Source: Zea mays
Lineage: Eukaryota > Streptophyta > Magnoliopsida > Poales > Poaceae
DNA length: 64,000 nucleotides
NCBI RefSeq assembly: GCF_902167145.1
Contig: NC_050100.1
Coordinates: forward strand, 216,374,081-216,438,080
Direction of reading: 5' to 3'
Shown: positions 34,282 to 46,173 of the stretch, piece by piece
How positions within the stretch are numbered: position 1 is the first letter of the stretch
Layout: each line of letters begins with the position of its first letter
The notes under the pieces: model-generated
Database searches by the model: none
Told to the model about the DNA's origin: nothing
What the model saw: only the letters and a program-made list of their open reading frames with translations
Made by a program: the position numbers and the translations under genes

Positions 34282-35175
34282 TCTGTTTTAATCATGTGTA
34301 TGGTCAACCAGGAGAATGTGGAAGCTTCTCTATTTCAGAGGTAGTAACAGATTGGTTACGCAGAGATCCATGTCATCAACTCATCGATCTTTCAGAGGAA
34401 GGGAATCGATGGCCTGGGATTGGGAACTGGAGTTGTGTCAGGGCGGGGAGTGAAAAGAAAAAAAACGCCTTGCATAGCGGGCTTTGTGTTGCCCGCCCAT
34501 TTAGCAGCCCATCTAAACAGTGGTTCCTTGGGCTTGCTTGTACACATGGGCTTGTTTCTTTCCAACAACCTATCGTTATTTCGGGCATGGAGCAAGCGAC
34601 TCTGGAGTTACTTGGAAAACAACACGTCGGTCAGGCATCGTCACGTAACGTAACGATGGTCGATCCAGCTGGTACCTTTCCTGCGATGAATGGAGTGTAA
34701 AGTGGCGGTTGTTTCCTGTCTGGAGAAGAGAGAAATTCGTGCAAGGAAGGAGAAGTTGACTTCTTGCAAACATAGCGTCATTCATCGAGGCGTGATAACC
34801 TTTTTTCTCTCTCTCTTTCTGAGATGCTTTGGCGTATAAGTTGCATAGGCAGCTTCGGAATTCGGATGAACCTCCAAAGCCTCCAGAGTGCAGCGCTCGC
34901 CCTTTTATTTCATTTGCCACGCTCAGATGCATGCAGCAGTATCATCTGATCTGATATGCACCCATCCAATTCCTTGAGGAAAAACATGTCCTTTCTTTCT
35001 TGAGATCCTCAGCCTGGGGAATCGCTAGCAACAGCAAGCTCGAGTCTGAAATCACTAGACACAAGGCAGCTCTAATTTGTACTACTAAACGTCAGTGTGC
35101 AGTTACTGTTGTTAAACCGACAGAAACCGCGTGCGCCCTAGGTGGTTTCCAGCTGCGCGAAAGACGAAAAATTAC
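34282..35175. other. Intergenic, no gene seen
   Basis: The frames at 34296-34700 (plus) and 34376-34932 (minus) overlap each other on opposite strands and show no domain. Confidence 0.45.
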
Positions 35176-35178
35176 TAA

Positions 35179-35304
35179 GGCCTTGTTCGTTTGTGTCGGA
35201 TTGCATCCGGAATCGTTCCACCTAATCAAAGTTTATATAAATTAGGGAAGCAATCCGGTTTGGAATCGTTCCGACCCACCAATCCGGTAGAAACGAACAA
35301 GGCC
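35179..35304. mobile_element. Tourist-like hairpin MITE with TAA target duplication
   Basis: Perfect 14-bp ends GGCCTTGTTCGTTT and AAACGAACAAGGCC, with TAA on both sides (35176-35178 and 35305-35307). The rest is also largely self-complementary (GGATTGCATCCGGAATCGTTCC against GGAACGATTCCAAACCGGATTGC as its inverse). Confidence 0.9.
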
Positions 35305-35307
35305 TAA

Positions 35308-37235
35308 ATTAGCTTGTCGGACAGTGTGCAGTGGGCAGTTTGCGGTGTCGCTAATCCGACGCAAAGCTGACATGTATCGGACGCAAACCCACGATGCAAG
35401 CTGTAATGTAATGTAACCTAGCGCCCGATATATTGGAGAAGCCGATGCATGATTGATCTGTAAAGCTTCGCCGTCTCGCAGCCACAACTCGATGCAGCAG
35501 CTTGCTTAACGCCGTCGCAAACCGCGAGGCCAAGCGGGCGCCACCGGTGAGCACACCTAAATGGCGAGCAAGCAGCTGCTGCGGTTCTTTGGACGTGGAC
35601 ACGTGGTGCTGTAGTAAATAAACAATGTGATCCTGAGAAGTGCACGACGCGTTCTGGTCTCGGGTCTCCTCCTCCTGAACCTGCTGAAGGCCGCAGCGAG
35701 AGACACGAGCGCGCACAGTGGGTGGGTGGGCGGGCGAGCAGGCGCACATGTGCGCACGCCGCGGATGTATCTCCTCAGGATTCGATTGGTTGGTGCCCGG
35801 CGGTCCGGCACTGTTCTCATCTCCCAGTGAAGTGAAGCCTCCTAGAGCGGCACGAGCACGAGCACGACGCCGGGGAGGGGTTCTGGTCCCTGGAACGAGA
35901 TTCGAACGGCAGGCAGACAGGAGTGCATGGCCACACCACACACGCGCGGTTGTGGTGTGGTTTGGTGTGGTGTGCGACGGATGAGGTCGGTGGCCATAGT
36001 GGCGCGCTCTTTATGCTCTGGAGGACGGACGGACGGACGGCCATGGCGCAGAAGCCGCGTTCCAGGACTTCCCGCCCGGTCACGGGAGGCACCCAGTCAA
36101 AGATGAGGTAGGTGCGCTGCGCTCGGATGGCTGGCGAGTAGCGACACAGTAGTCAGCACAGCTGCCGCATGCCCTGCCGGTGCCGGATGTGTCAGGCTCA
36201 GGCGAGTGCCTGATCGGAATCTCACGCGTGGAATCGCTCGCTCCATTTCGGAGACGGCCTCAGCTCGGCGACAACGATGAGACAGACAGGAGTGTACTAC
36301 CAGATTAGCGTCCGGGAGGAAGTGCGTGGTTTTGCTAGCTGCTCACATCAGGTTGAACAGAAGAAAAGCTGCTTTATTTGATTGCGTCGGCGATCACGGG
36401 CAGCAGCGTCCACATCATTCGGCATCGAGCGCGTGAGTGGTCTGTGCCTGTGCGGATCGCTCCCTTGGAGTACACGGGACGGGAGTTGCTGCTGCCTGCG
36501 CTTTTCGACTCGCAATGGCTAAACTACCACTCCTCTTCACCCGATTACATGGTCAAAGAGAGCACAAGATTAACACGCACGCGCAACGTCGTGTCTGTGT
36601 AATAAAAAAGCGAGCGAACGATGGCCGACAGAACTTGTGCGTGCGTGTGTGAAAAGCTAGAACCCTGTTGAGATATGCTTGGCATGTCTGCCGATACGAG
36701 GTCGTCGGGCGCTGCGGCGCGTGCAGGAGAAAGGAAGGAGGACTGGAATCCACACACACCTGCCGCCCACCCATCCAGCTGCTTGATGCACTCTTGTTCT
36801 TGTAGCAGAGGCTGCCGCCAGTGTTTCGCTGGCCTCTCAAAGGATTTGAATACCAGCTGATGCCACCATCATATGCCAGGCTGGGAGCTCCGGCGACCAC
36901 CCATTTCTAAACTGCACAGCTCATCCGGAATTAACAACCATATCTAACGACTGGGGGGGCGTCGTCTGATCGAGGTTAACCTGGCTGTGGGACCCATGAG
37001 ACGATGATGGAGTGCCTATCCTATTCGAGAGTCTTAGATCAGCACCGCGCCTAGATTATAAACCAAGGGACGATGGATATCTTTGGATAGTGAGCTTGAT
37101 AGCGGCTACCGTTAGCTTCTGTTGTCTGTTCATGCTACTTGTATAATGAGAAATTTGTCTACGACAACATCAGCAAACGATGGTTTTTATATATGCATCG
37201 TATTCCACTGGTTCATTTATAGTCATTGCAAATTC
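35308..37235. other. Intergenic, GC-rich in part, no gene seen
   Basis: Positions 35480-36120 are GC-rich and give overlapping frames on both strands. An ATG at 36042 opens a 22-codon frame running up to a GTAGG donor-like site, but no continuing exon could be tied to it. No known domain. Confidence 0.4.
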
Positions 37236-37238
37236 TTA

Positions 37239-37352
37239 GCGCTAGTTTGGTCTCCATGTAGATTGGATGTAGATTGGAGGGGATAGCAAACTAATTTCCT
37301 ACTCAATCATCTCCAATGGCCATGAAGAATAATGGATACTACAAACTAGCCC
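37239..37352. mobile_element. Short MITE with TTA target duplication
   Basis: GCGCTAGTTTGG on the left and the inverse of ACAAACTAGCC on the right, flanked by TTA at 37236-37238 and 37353-37355. About 114 bp, non-coding, partly self-complementary. Confidence 0.75.
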
Positions 37353-37559
37353 TTAGTTCTGTGAGCAAACACTCCGCCTCAATTAGTTTTTTTTTCTTCT
37401 AATATTAAAGAAGAGACCACCTCAAATAAAAAAATAAAATAATTCTAATTAAAATAATTAGACTCAAGCCAACAATCATCCTAGTCACTAGACCTGTCAT
37501 CCGCGGTAACACCCGACGTACTACTAGCGTGGCTATAGTACCCTAATGGAGTAAGGATG

Positions 37560-37910
37560 TGCCAAGCTACGCGACAACACCCGATCTCTACTCGCTTTGC
37601 CCGATTCAATGACCCGTGCAATGCAACGGGTCCTTCTCTCGCCTTAGCCTATAAAAGAAAGGGAATGGCCATGGTTAAGGATGGAAGAAATAATACACAC
37701 TCACGACCAGCACAAGTCCTACATAGAGCACTTGTAATCGTACGAGCACTCACTCATCAGAGACTTGTGAACTCCCACTCTCAATTGTTTGTAACCCCTC
37801 TATTGTAGACCCCCGTACTGAGTAACATGAAAGCTCAACTAGCACACCATCTGCTCCGAGACATGTAGAGCATGAGTATTATTATTAGTCAGTGGTTATA
37901 AAACACCAAC
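37560..37910 (+). mobile_element. LTR-retrotransposon remnant (LTR 3' part and leader)
   Basis: A TATAAAAG box near 37650 is followed by about 250 bp of R/U5-like DNA, then AACACCAACAGTTGACACGCCAGATAGGGG-type sequence from about 37904. The (A)ACA end plus TTGRCRCGCCAGATAGGGG is a common LTR/leader junction of grass gypsy elements. No coding sequence follows, so this is a stub. Confidence 0.5.
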
Positions 37911-38193
37911 AGTTGACACGCCAGATAGGGGTCTCTCGTGCATCACGCACTTTTCCATCACACATTAACGGATGGCAAACCACACATCTAACTGGTCCCA
38001 AGTGCGATTGTGCATTTTGGTACCCACGATGTCGCGATCGGGGGAGCGCGGGCAGTGGCACGGCTAGCGACACCTGCGCAATCTCTTCACTCTATCAACA
38101 TGGAAAACGTCTCCAGGGCGTTCGAGGAGTTGCATCTCCATGCCCTGAATGCACGACCCTCCGACGAGGAAGCCCTCCCCTCATATTCCCTTA

Positions 38194-38321
38194 GGTCTAG
38201 TTCGATTGCACAAGAATTGGAGGGATTGAAGGGGATTAAATCCCTTCCTATTTAATTTTGAATACGGATGAATTTTAATCCCCCTCAGCCCCCTCTAATT
38301 GACACCTAATCGAAAAGGGCC
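38194..38321. mobile_element. Hairpin MITE with TTA target duplication
   Basis: An inverted repeat occupies most of the element: GGTCTAGTTCGATTG with GGAGGGATTGAAGGGGATTAAA on the left, TTTTAATCCCCCTCAGCCCCCTC with CTAATCGAAAAGGGCC on the right. TTA flanks it at 38191-38193 and 38322-38324. Confidence 0.75.
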
Positions 38322-38639
38322 TTACAAGAAACGTCCTTGTGATATGACATGTACAATGGCTCATGACTCCTCAACAAGGCCCCAGAAGCGGTGCACGCAT
38401 GACGACATGAGCCTCACACGGGCATCGAGCTCGGGGCATGGAGCAGAAGTTGATGCCACTGGTGAAGTATTTGTTGTGGTTGCTCGACAGGAAAGATCCA
38501 GATACCCATGCGCCCCAAAAAAACTTATGTGAAGGTAGTTTTCAATTACTCTAATTAGTGTATTCCTTAGAATATATTGACCTTCTTGTGTCTCCACAAG
38601 CCTCTTTAGTCCTAGCTACTTGTCGGGCAAATGATCCTT

Positions 38640-39425
38640 AGACCCCCTAGGGCTAACTAGTTAGTAGGAGCCCGTGGGAAAAGCCCACCCCAGAAGGGCC
38701 CACCTCCGGATAAACCTGAGGCACCGAGCCGAGGGTCGAGCAAGGTGGGGCCGCAAGGGGGGTCAGGCAGATCGAGGGAAAGCCACTTGAGTGGATTCCA
38801 CGCCTTACCAGGACTAACCCGTTGTGTTGCATTAACAGCACCTAGTGCCGAGCCACAGAAGGCGACTCGGTCCACTTGCCACTCATGACCTACGAGCTCC
38901 TAGACCTACGGCCCACTCATGACCTGCCGAGTCTAGGCCTAAGCGCGTTGGCCACCTATAGGCCCCGCAACACGACGAGCCGCATCGAGACCTAGGCTAC
39001 AACAACTAGGGGTCGATGCAGCGCGGGGACGATAATGATGGCATCGAGACTCGTCGCCGCCCATGCCGCCTGCCATAAAGAGCCCTGTCAGGGACACCTG
39101 GACGACCGAGGCGTATACAAACAAACACAACCTTATTGGGGTAGAACGTGCAATTTTACCACGGCACAGTAGCTCCTTCCCAAGCAAGCTACCGGTAGGC
39201 GACCCCCCGCCTTGGCCTATAAATGCAGGAGGTCAATCTCGACACGGAGGAACCCTCGACGAAAGGTGAACATAAATACTCGACAAGACCAAAAAAACCT
39301 GGAGGTCAGAGCCAATACACGACGTCCAAAGCTTAACTTAGAACTCGAATCCCGTAATCCGTAGGTGCACCCACGCATAAGAAACTTAGGAGCTCCTCCC
39401 CTTCTCGCCCGCATGTAAACCCCTA
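38640..39425 (+). mobile_element. Decayed LTR-like sequence
   Basis: The tract has the style of a grass gypsy LTR (GC-rich body, TATAAATG near 39219, then a leader-like C/A-rich stretch with many CGA motifs) and is cut cleanly at 39426 by the start of the next LTR. No coding sequence and no partner LTR are visible, so the family is unknown. Confidence 0.45.
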
Positions 39426-42400
39426 TGTAATACTCCAAAATTGTATACAAGGAATATATAGTGATTTTCTTATTCTATGTGCCTTATTTGCGTCATGAAA
39501 AGAGCATACCTATAATTAAGAGAGATGAATTAAAACAAATGATAAAAAAGAACATGCATCATATTGGAGTTTTGTTTGTGTATTTAATAAAATAATAACA
39601 TGGTTAAAAATATAAAAATGAGTTGGAGATTGGATTAAAACATAAATTTGAGTTTGGGATTTAAAAGGGTAAAGGAGAAAGAAATATTATAACATACAAA
39701 ATAAATTCATAAATAAATAAATCCTGTCTTGGTATGTTCAAATTAAATATGTGATCTGAGAATAAACTTGTCAACCAGTCAGGAAATTTAAACTTGGAAT
39801 GAATTTGAAATTTGAATAGAAAGAAAACAAAAAGAAAAGAAAAATAATAGAGAGGAATATGGCCGGCGTGCACTTGGGCCCAATTTGGCTGCCTCGGCCC
39901 ATACCATTTTCCCTGCGGCCCATCATTCCACCGTGTCTTCCTCGTTTGCTCCGGTGTATGGCGCGTGGGCCCTGTTCGTCTGTCTCTGAAACACGTCGTA
40001 GACTCTACCGCCACGTGGGGCCCCCTGTCAGCTGTTCCTTCTCCCTGGTAACAGACCGCGCGACTCGCTCGCTGTGATCCCCTCCGCGCTAATCGGGAGC
40101 TCGTTCGCAAGGATCGCTCAGACTCGTTCCGAGCCCGCGATAAATGCCTGGCCACCGCCCTTTACCGAATTGCGCTTACCGGTCGGCCGCTCCCTGTGGA
40201 ACAGAAAACGTCGAAGTCCACCGAAAGCCATGGTCTTCACCGCGTCGCGAAGCCCACGTCCCGGGATCCACTCCGTGCGCGACCACCTGCCCTCGAGACC
40301 CGTACCTCCTCTGCTAATCTATCGCGTGCGCCAAGCCTAAACCTCCACCAGACGACGCACCATCGTCGAGCTCTTGGAAGTACGCCGCCGCGCTGTGCCT
40401 TCCCCTCCATTCGTCGCCGTCTGGTGTTGTTAGAAGGGTTGGGGTCTGCGCCAAGCTTCTGCGAAGCTGTCCGTGGTGGTTGCGAGCGGAATCACCCATC
40501 GCGTGGCCCTTAATTGCTCGCTGTGGTGGGAGCTCCGCCGCGGATCCGCACCGCGCCGTGGTCGGGCATCTTCGCGTCACTAACTCTGGTGAGTAAGCCG
40601 TGGAACGCCTTTACCTTCGTCCTATGTGTGCGTAGCAACCGTTAGGTTCGAGTTTTAGGGAGTTTTGCCGCCGATTACGGTTGCCGACCATGGCGTCCGC
40701 CGTGGTTTCGCGTCGTCGCCGCGCTCTCCCGTCGGAGTGGGGAGGAGCGTTCTGCGCCGTTGGATCCTTATTATGCGGCCGGGATTAGATGTTGGCATAC
40801 CCTTTCGCCACGATTAGATCTGGCCGTGGATCGGTGGGCTATTGGTTAGGATGTCGTTTTTTAGCGCTGGGCCTAGCAAAAGAGAAATCACCATATACTA
40901 GGCCCTCCAATTTCTTAAGGGGTTTATCTAAAAGATTCGCAATATAACTAGGAAGACCTTTCAAATACCACACATGAGTCACTGGACATGCTAGTTTGAT
41001 GTATCCCATTTGATATCTTCGTATCCGAGAATCAACAAATTCTACCCCACATTTTGGCAAAATCTTTCGTCTTCGTTTTCGGGGGTCAGACCGTAGATTT
41101 CTAATCCGAGGGCTCGCGTGGCAGATTGATCACTTAAGTGTGCCCAACTAATCTGGGCCGTCCGTGTCTGATCCGGTGGCCTGTATGTGGTGATACTGCT
41201 TCGGTCGCGCATTTAACAAAAGAGACCCCGTGCTATTCATGAATAAACCCGCCGTCCTCGACGACTATAGACTGAGTCTTAGAAAACTTCTGTTTAGACC
41301 CCCGGCTTTTCTGGAAATCGAGGCCCAGTCCAGAGTGGATTAAAACTAGAGAAATAATATTAGAAATTCGTTTTTAATACAAAAACAAATCTAGAAACTT
41401 GTAAAATACATAGAAAATTCATTCTAGCTCCAAATTGAGCCATTCTAATTTCTAAAATTTTGTAATAAAATTCTCTATCATTTAGTGTCTCTGTTTTGAC
41501 ATGAAAACAGTAAGAAACTTAATTTATCATTTAATCCTATTTCAAGCACATTAAATCTTAGGAAATTCATAACTTGAAATCTATAATTCCAAATCTAATG
41601 ATTCTAGTTCCTATGATCTCATTTTAATGTGTAGATTTTTACTGTATATTTTATTTACATGTTTGATGTGATGTTAATTTATGACATACTATGTATGTAT
41701 TGTGTTGATGCGAGTAAACGAACAAGCCACTGCGGATTCTGAGGTTCAGCAAGTAGAAGTAGCTGAGCAGGAGCTCATTGAAGGCAAGTTGTGCCCTTGA
41801 TCACTTACTTTTTCCCAGCCATGTTCTTATTAATTATAATGATCTGCATAGGTTAATTTTGATGGGATCCAATAGGTTACCCCAGTGTTGGTTATCTTTA
41901 TACCTTGTTCACCACTGAAATATTTTTGGGTAGTACCTGCTATTGCTTTATGTGGATTTGGGTATGGAGATACACTATTCATGATTACTCTTTTATTATC
42001 TTTTTATTATTACTGTTCATGTTAAGATCATTAAATTAATGGGAACATGGAGCAACCACCCGGGAAAACAGTGCTACCACAAGGGTTTAATGGGACGCCC
42101 TTGGCTAATTAACTAGGAAAGCTAGTGGAGGTCTTCCTTACCCGAAAGGGGCAAGGGCAGTAGGGGAGTGGTCAGTGTAGGGAGGTCCTTGGGTTGATTT
42201 TGCTGCGATGGCGGTCAGGCGAGGGATTCCTGCACTAGAGCTTCCTATAAACTGTAGCGGGATTTCTGAAGCTAGTGGAACTTTGTAAAGGCCTCGTAGT
42301 GTTACCCTGCCTCGCCTCCTCGGTAGAGGTGTATGAGATTGGCCGTCTCTTGGCAGATGGGTAACATGACTTGTGGGTAAAGATACGCAACCTCTGCAGA

Positions 42401-43015
42401 GTGTAAAACTAGTATACTAGCCGTGCTCACGGTCATGAGCGGCTCGGACCCTCACATGATTAATTATGGAACTTAAATTTAATTTGACATTTGCATCGCA
42501 TTTGGGATTATTTTACTATTACTTTTCTTTATCATTATTAAGGTTTGGTATTTACTTACACCTAGTAATTGCTAATAAAATTTTGACCAACTTATAAAAG
42601 CAATGCTCAGCTTCAGCCTCTATTTCATTGATCAGCCTTATACTTCATGAACTCGCACCTTTGGTGAGTTCATGCCACATTATTCCCCATGACTTGTTGA
42701 GCTATGAACGTATGTGAGCTCACTCTTGCTGTCTCACACCCCCCCACATGAGAAGAACAGGTGGTCGAAGAGGAGCCGCCTAACACTGAGGCATTCGACT
42801 TGATCTAGGTGGCGTCTCCCAGTCAGCTTTCTGGCGCCAAGGATAGATTTTAGTTCATGCTATATTCATCTTTTATTTTTTAAGACTTCCGCTATGTAAT
42901 AAGTACTCTGATGTATCGTGACATTTATCTCTATACACTCTGTTATTATATATGTTGTCTTCTTGGCGCACATATGAGATGCACCCGGATTTGTCCCTTA
43001 AATCCGGGTGTGACA
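39426..43015 (+). mobile_element. 5' LTR of a Del/Tekay-like Ty3/gypsy element
   Basis: The LTR starts TGTAATACTCCAAAATTG and ends CCGGGTGTGACA directly before a primer-binding site, 3590 bp in all. It is homologous along its length to the solo LTR at 58214-61767: both contain ACCACCCGGGAWAACAGTGC near two-thirds, then CCTCTGCAGAG and AGCCGTGCTCACGGT further on. LTRs of about 3.5 kb are typical of the Tekay/Del chromovirus lineage. It interrupts older LTR-like DNA at 39425. Confidence 0.88.
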
Positions 43016-43019
43016 GAAG

Positions 43020-43031
43020 TGGTATCAGAGG
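43020..43031 (+). promoter_or_regulatory. Primer-binding site of the gypsy element (tRNA-iMet)
   Basis: TGGTATCAGAGG, four bases after the LTR end, is complementary to the 3' end of initiator methionine tRNA except at its last base. It fixes the LTR boundary and the plus orientation. Confidence 0.9.
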
Positions 43032-43514
43032 AAATGTTGACTGTAGGACGAAACCTAGATAGAAATGGACAAAACCCTTACCTACTTATCTTATTCTGAT
43101 TCATTCTAAACTTACCTTACCCTGATTCTTTCTACACTTATCTTGATCCTGTCTCACCTTCTACTGTTCTACTCTGATCATTCTTAACTTATCTATTCTG
43201 ATACAAGACGGATTTCACACCTTGGAATCCCTACCCCTATGACATTTTAAGAGATAGGAAGCCTAAGACAAAATCAAAACTATTTTCTATATTTAAAAAT
43301 GTTGTTTGATTGTTCTGATGATAAATGTCTGATTTGCTTCTTTGATTGATTGAAATATTATATATGGACATCTTAGTATGTGCCAACATAAGGTAATAAA
43401 TTAGCTATGGTAGGTAAAACATTAATCTACTTAGCTAATAAATCCCCCAAAGTAACATGATTTGTAATTACTGCCTTGTCTTCTACTCTCTCTTACCATA
43501 TGTATCTAAGTCAG
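43032..43514 (+). other. Leader of the gypsy element
   Basis: AT-rich untranslated leader between primer-binding site and gag, with no open frame of interest. Confidence 0.7.
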
Positions 43515-44700
43515 ATGGTCAATACCAGGAGGGGTGGTGGAATTGATTTGCCTCCTAATCGACACACTCGGAGGATATATAGACAACCTCAGCCACAGCC
43601 AGCAGAGATGAATCCTCCTAATCCTCCACCAGGCGGAGTTGACCCACTGATTGCAGCTCAGATGAGGATGATGCAGCAAATGGCAGACACTATGGCTGAT
43701 ATGCGTGCCCAGATGCAGCAAGAACGCCAGGAGATGCGTCAGGAAAGAGAAGAGATACGCCAAGAGTTGCGCCAGGAGCGAGAAGAGATACGCCAGGAGA
43801 GAAGGGCACAACAGCAGCTGCAACAACAACTTCAACAACAACAGCAACAGCAACAAGTACCATTGCCACCACCACCACCACCAGTTCCACCTCGTGATAA
43901 GCACCGAGAATTTATGAGTCATAAGCCACTGACCTTCGCCAGTTCGCCAGATCCACTTGATGCAGATGATTGGTTGAAGTCAATTGAGAAGATGCTCAAC
44001 ATCGTCCAATGCTCAGACCGGGAGAAAGTTCTTTATGCCTCGGATCGTCTGACAGGTCCTGCTGCTGACTGGTGGGATTCTTATACTGCTGCCCATGATG
44101 TTGCTGATACTATTACTTGGGCAGAGTTCAGTACATAGTTCAGGAACTACCATATTCCAGCTGGTATGATAAAGATCAAGAAGGAGTTTCTGTCATTGAA
44201 GCAAGGCAACATGTCGGTTAGCGAGTACAGAGATAAATTTATTCAGCTGTCGAGATATGCTCCGGAGGAAGTTGCTGAGGATGAGAGGAAGCAGGAGCAC
44301 TTTATTGAAGGACTTAATAGACCCTTGCAGTATGCACTGGTTGCACACACCTTTCCATCATTTCAGAGGCTACTGGATAAGGCTCTTGCTATTGAACACA
44401 AGCGTGTTCAACTGGGTGATTTGAAGAGGAAGGCTATCTCACAGGGACAGGGTAGCAGCAGTGTTCGTCCCCGCTACGTTTCGCCATAGGGTACACCGAC
44501 TCGACCAAGAGGACCACGCCCAGTTCAGTATGCTCCACAGGGGTCTCCACGGACACCTCCTACTCATCAGGCTACTCCCACTAGCACCCCGACGAGGTCT
44601 ACAGGATAGAAGACTGGCCCTACATGCTTCAAGTGCAGTCAGATGGGGCACTATCCTAATGCTTGTTATGGGGAATTCTGGTACACCAGCTAAGAACAAG
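43515..44700 (+). pseudogene. Ty3/gypsy gag, broken
   Basis: It starts at ATG 43515 with MVNTRRGGG, the N-terminus usual for this lineage. A coiled-coil stretch of RQE/REE/RQ repeats follows, then a poly-Gln run and a poly-Pro run (about 43700-43890), then the capsid-like retrotransposon gag domain (DADDWLKSIEKML, ADWWDSY) and a CCHC zinc knuckle [14 protein letters not shown] at 44625-44666. Gag would package the element RNA. TAG stops at 44136-44138 and 44487-44489 and a further TAG near 44608 break the frame, so no full protein can be made. Confidence 0.9.
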
Positions 44701-46173
44701 CAGCAGACTCCTGGCAAGGGATATTCTATAGCCAGGGTGAATCAAGTCAGTGTTGACGATACTCCTGATGGTGCTAACATCGTACTCGGTATGTTTTACA
44801 TTAATGCCATTCCTGCAACCATATTGTTTGATTCTGGTGCTACACATTCATTCATGTCTGCTCGATATGCCAACACTAATGAGATACCCCTGCTAAATAT
44901 GAGAAAACCAATGATAGTAATCACACCTAAAGGGCCTATTGAGGCAAATCAAATGACACGTAGGTTGACATTATCAATTATGGGAGGAGAATTTGGAGCT
45001 ACGGCTATAGTATTAGAGGCCAGCAGTATAGATCTGATTCTTGGTATGTCATGGTTAAGGAAGGCAAAGGCCATTATAGCATGTGGTAGAGGCACTATAG
45101 AGCTCACTAGCCCTAAAGGAGAAACATTTCAAGTTAATATTGCAATAACCACCTCATCCAAGCGTGCAATGTTCTTTATACCTGAGGAGTTTGTTGGTGA
45201 CAACATCCGAGTGGTTAGAGATTTTCTGGATGTCTTTCTAGAGGAGTTACCAGGGATGCCACCAGATAGGGAAGTTGAGTTTGTTATTGATCTTTTACCT
45301 GGAAGGCTGGAACTGCCCCTATTTCTAAACGACCATACAGGATGGCTGTAGAAGAACTAAAGGAGATTAAGAAGCAGTTAACTGAGTTACAGGAAGCAGG
45401 GTATATTTGTCCGAGTTCCTCACCTTGGGGAGCACCGGTGTTATTTGTACAAAAGAAGGATGGATCGTAACGGATGTGTGTGGACTATAGATCACTTAAT
45501 GATGTTACTGTGAAGAACAAGTATCTGTTACCCCATATTGAGGATTTGTTTGATCAGATGAGAGGAGCCAGGGTATTCTCGAAGATTGATCTCCGATCGG
45601 GATACCATCAAATAAAGATTAGACCATCAGATATTCTTAAGACGGCTTTCTCAACCCGATATGGATTATATGAGTTTACTGTTATGTCATTTGGATTAAC
45701 CAATGCACCAGCTTATTTCATGAATTTGATGAATAAGGTGTTTATGGAGTATTTGGACAGATTCGTCGTGGTGTTCATCGACGATATTCTTATCTATTCT
45801 AAGAGTGAAAGTGATCATGAACAACATCTAAGGTTGGTGCTACAGAAGCTACGAGATAATCAACTTTATGCTAAGTTTAGCAAGTGCGAGTTTTAGATTG
45901 ATAAGGTGCCATTTTTGGGACATATTATTTCTAATGGAGGAATATCATTGGATCCTGCTAAAGTGAAGGAGATAATGGAGTGGAGAGTGCCCACTACAGT
46001 TACTGAGATTCGGAGTTTCTTGGGACTCGCAGGATATTATCGGAGATTTATTGAAGGGTTCTCTAAGATTGCCAAGCCTATGACCTCGCTTTTGGAGAAA
46101 GGAAGAGAATTTAAGTGGAATGAGAAATGCCAAGAAAGCTTTGATCAATTGAAGGAGAGACTAATGTCACCAC
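44701..46173 (+). pseudogene. Ty3/gypsy protease and reverse transcriptase, broken and truncated
   Basis: The protease site [11 protein letters not shown] lies at about 44821-44853. The RT follows with [43 protein letters not shown] and the catalytic VFIDDIL (YxDD-type motif, aspartates at 45780-45785), then the start of the connection region (FLGLAGYYRRFI). A frameshift lies near 45310, and stops lie at 45468-45470 and 45894-45896. The frame ends at about 46173, where a copia LTR is inserted. RNase H, integrase and the 3' LTR are not in this window. Confidence 0.9.

Noticed and set aside
36042..36110. ATG frame ending in a donor-like GTAGG, considered as a first exon
   Set aside because: Only 22 codons, no family similarity and no following exon that could be matched.
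43506..43922. 138-codon minus-strand frame opposite gag
   Set aside because: Shadow of the poly-Gln/poly-Pro coding stretch of gag.
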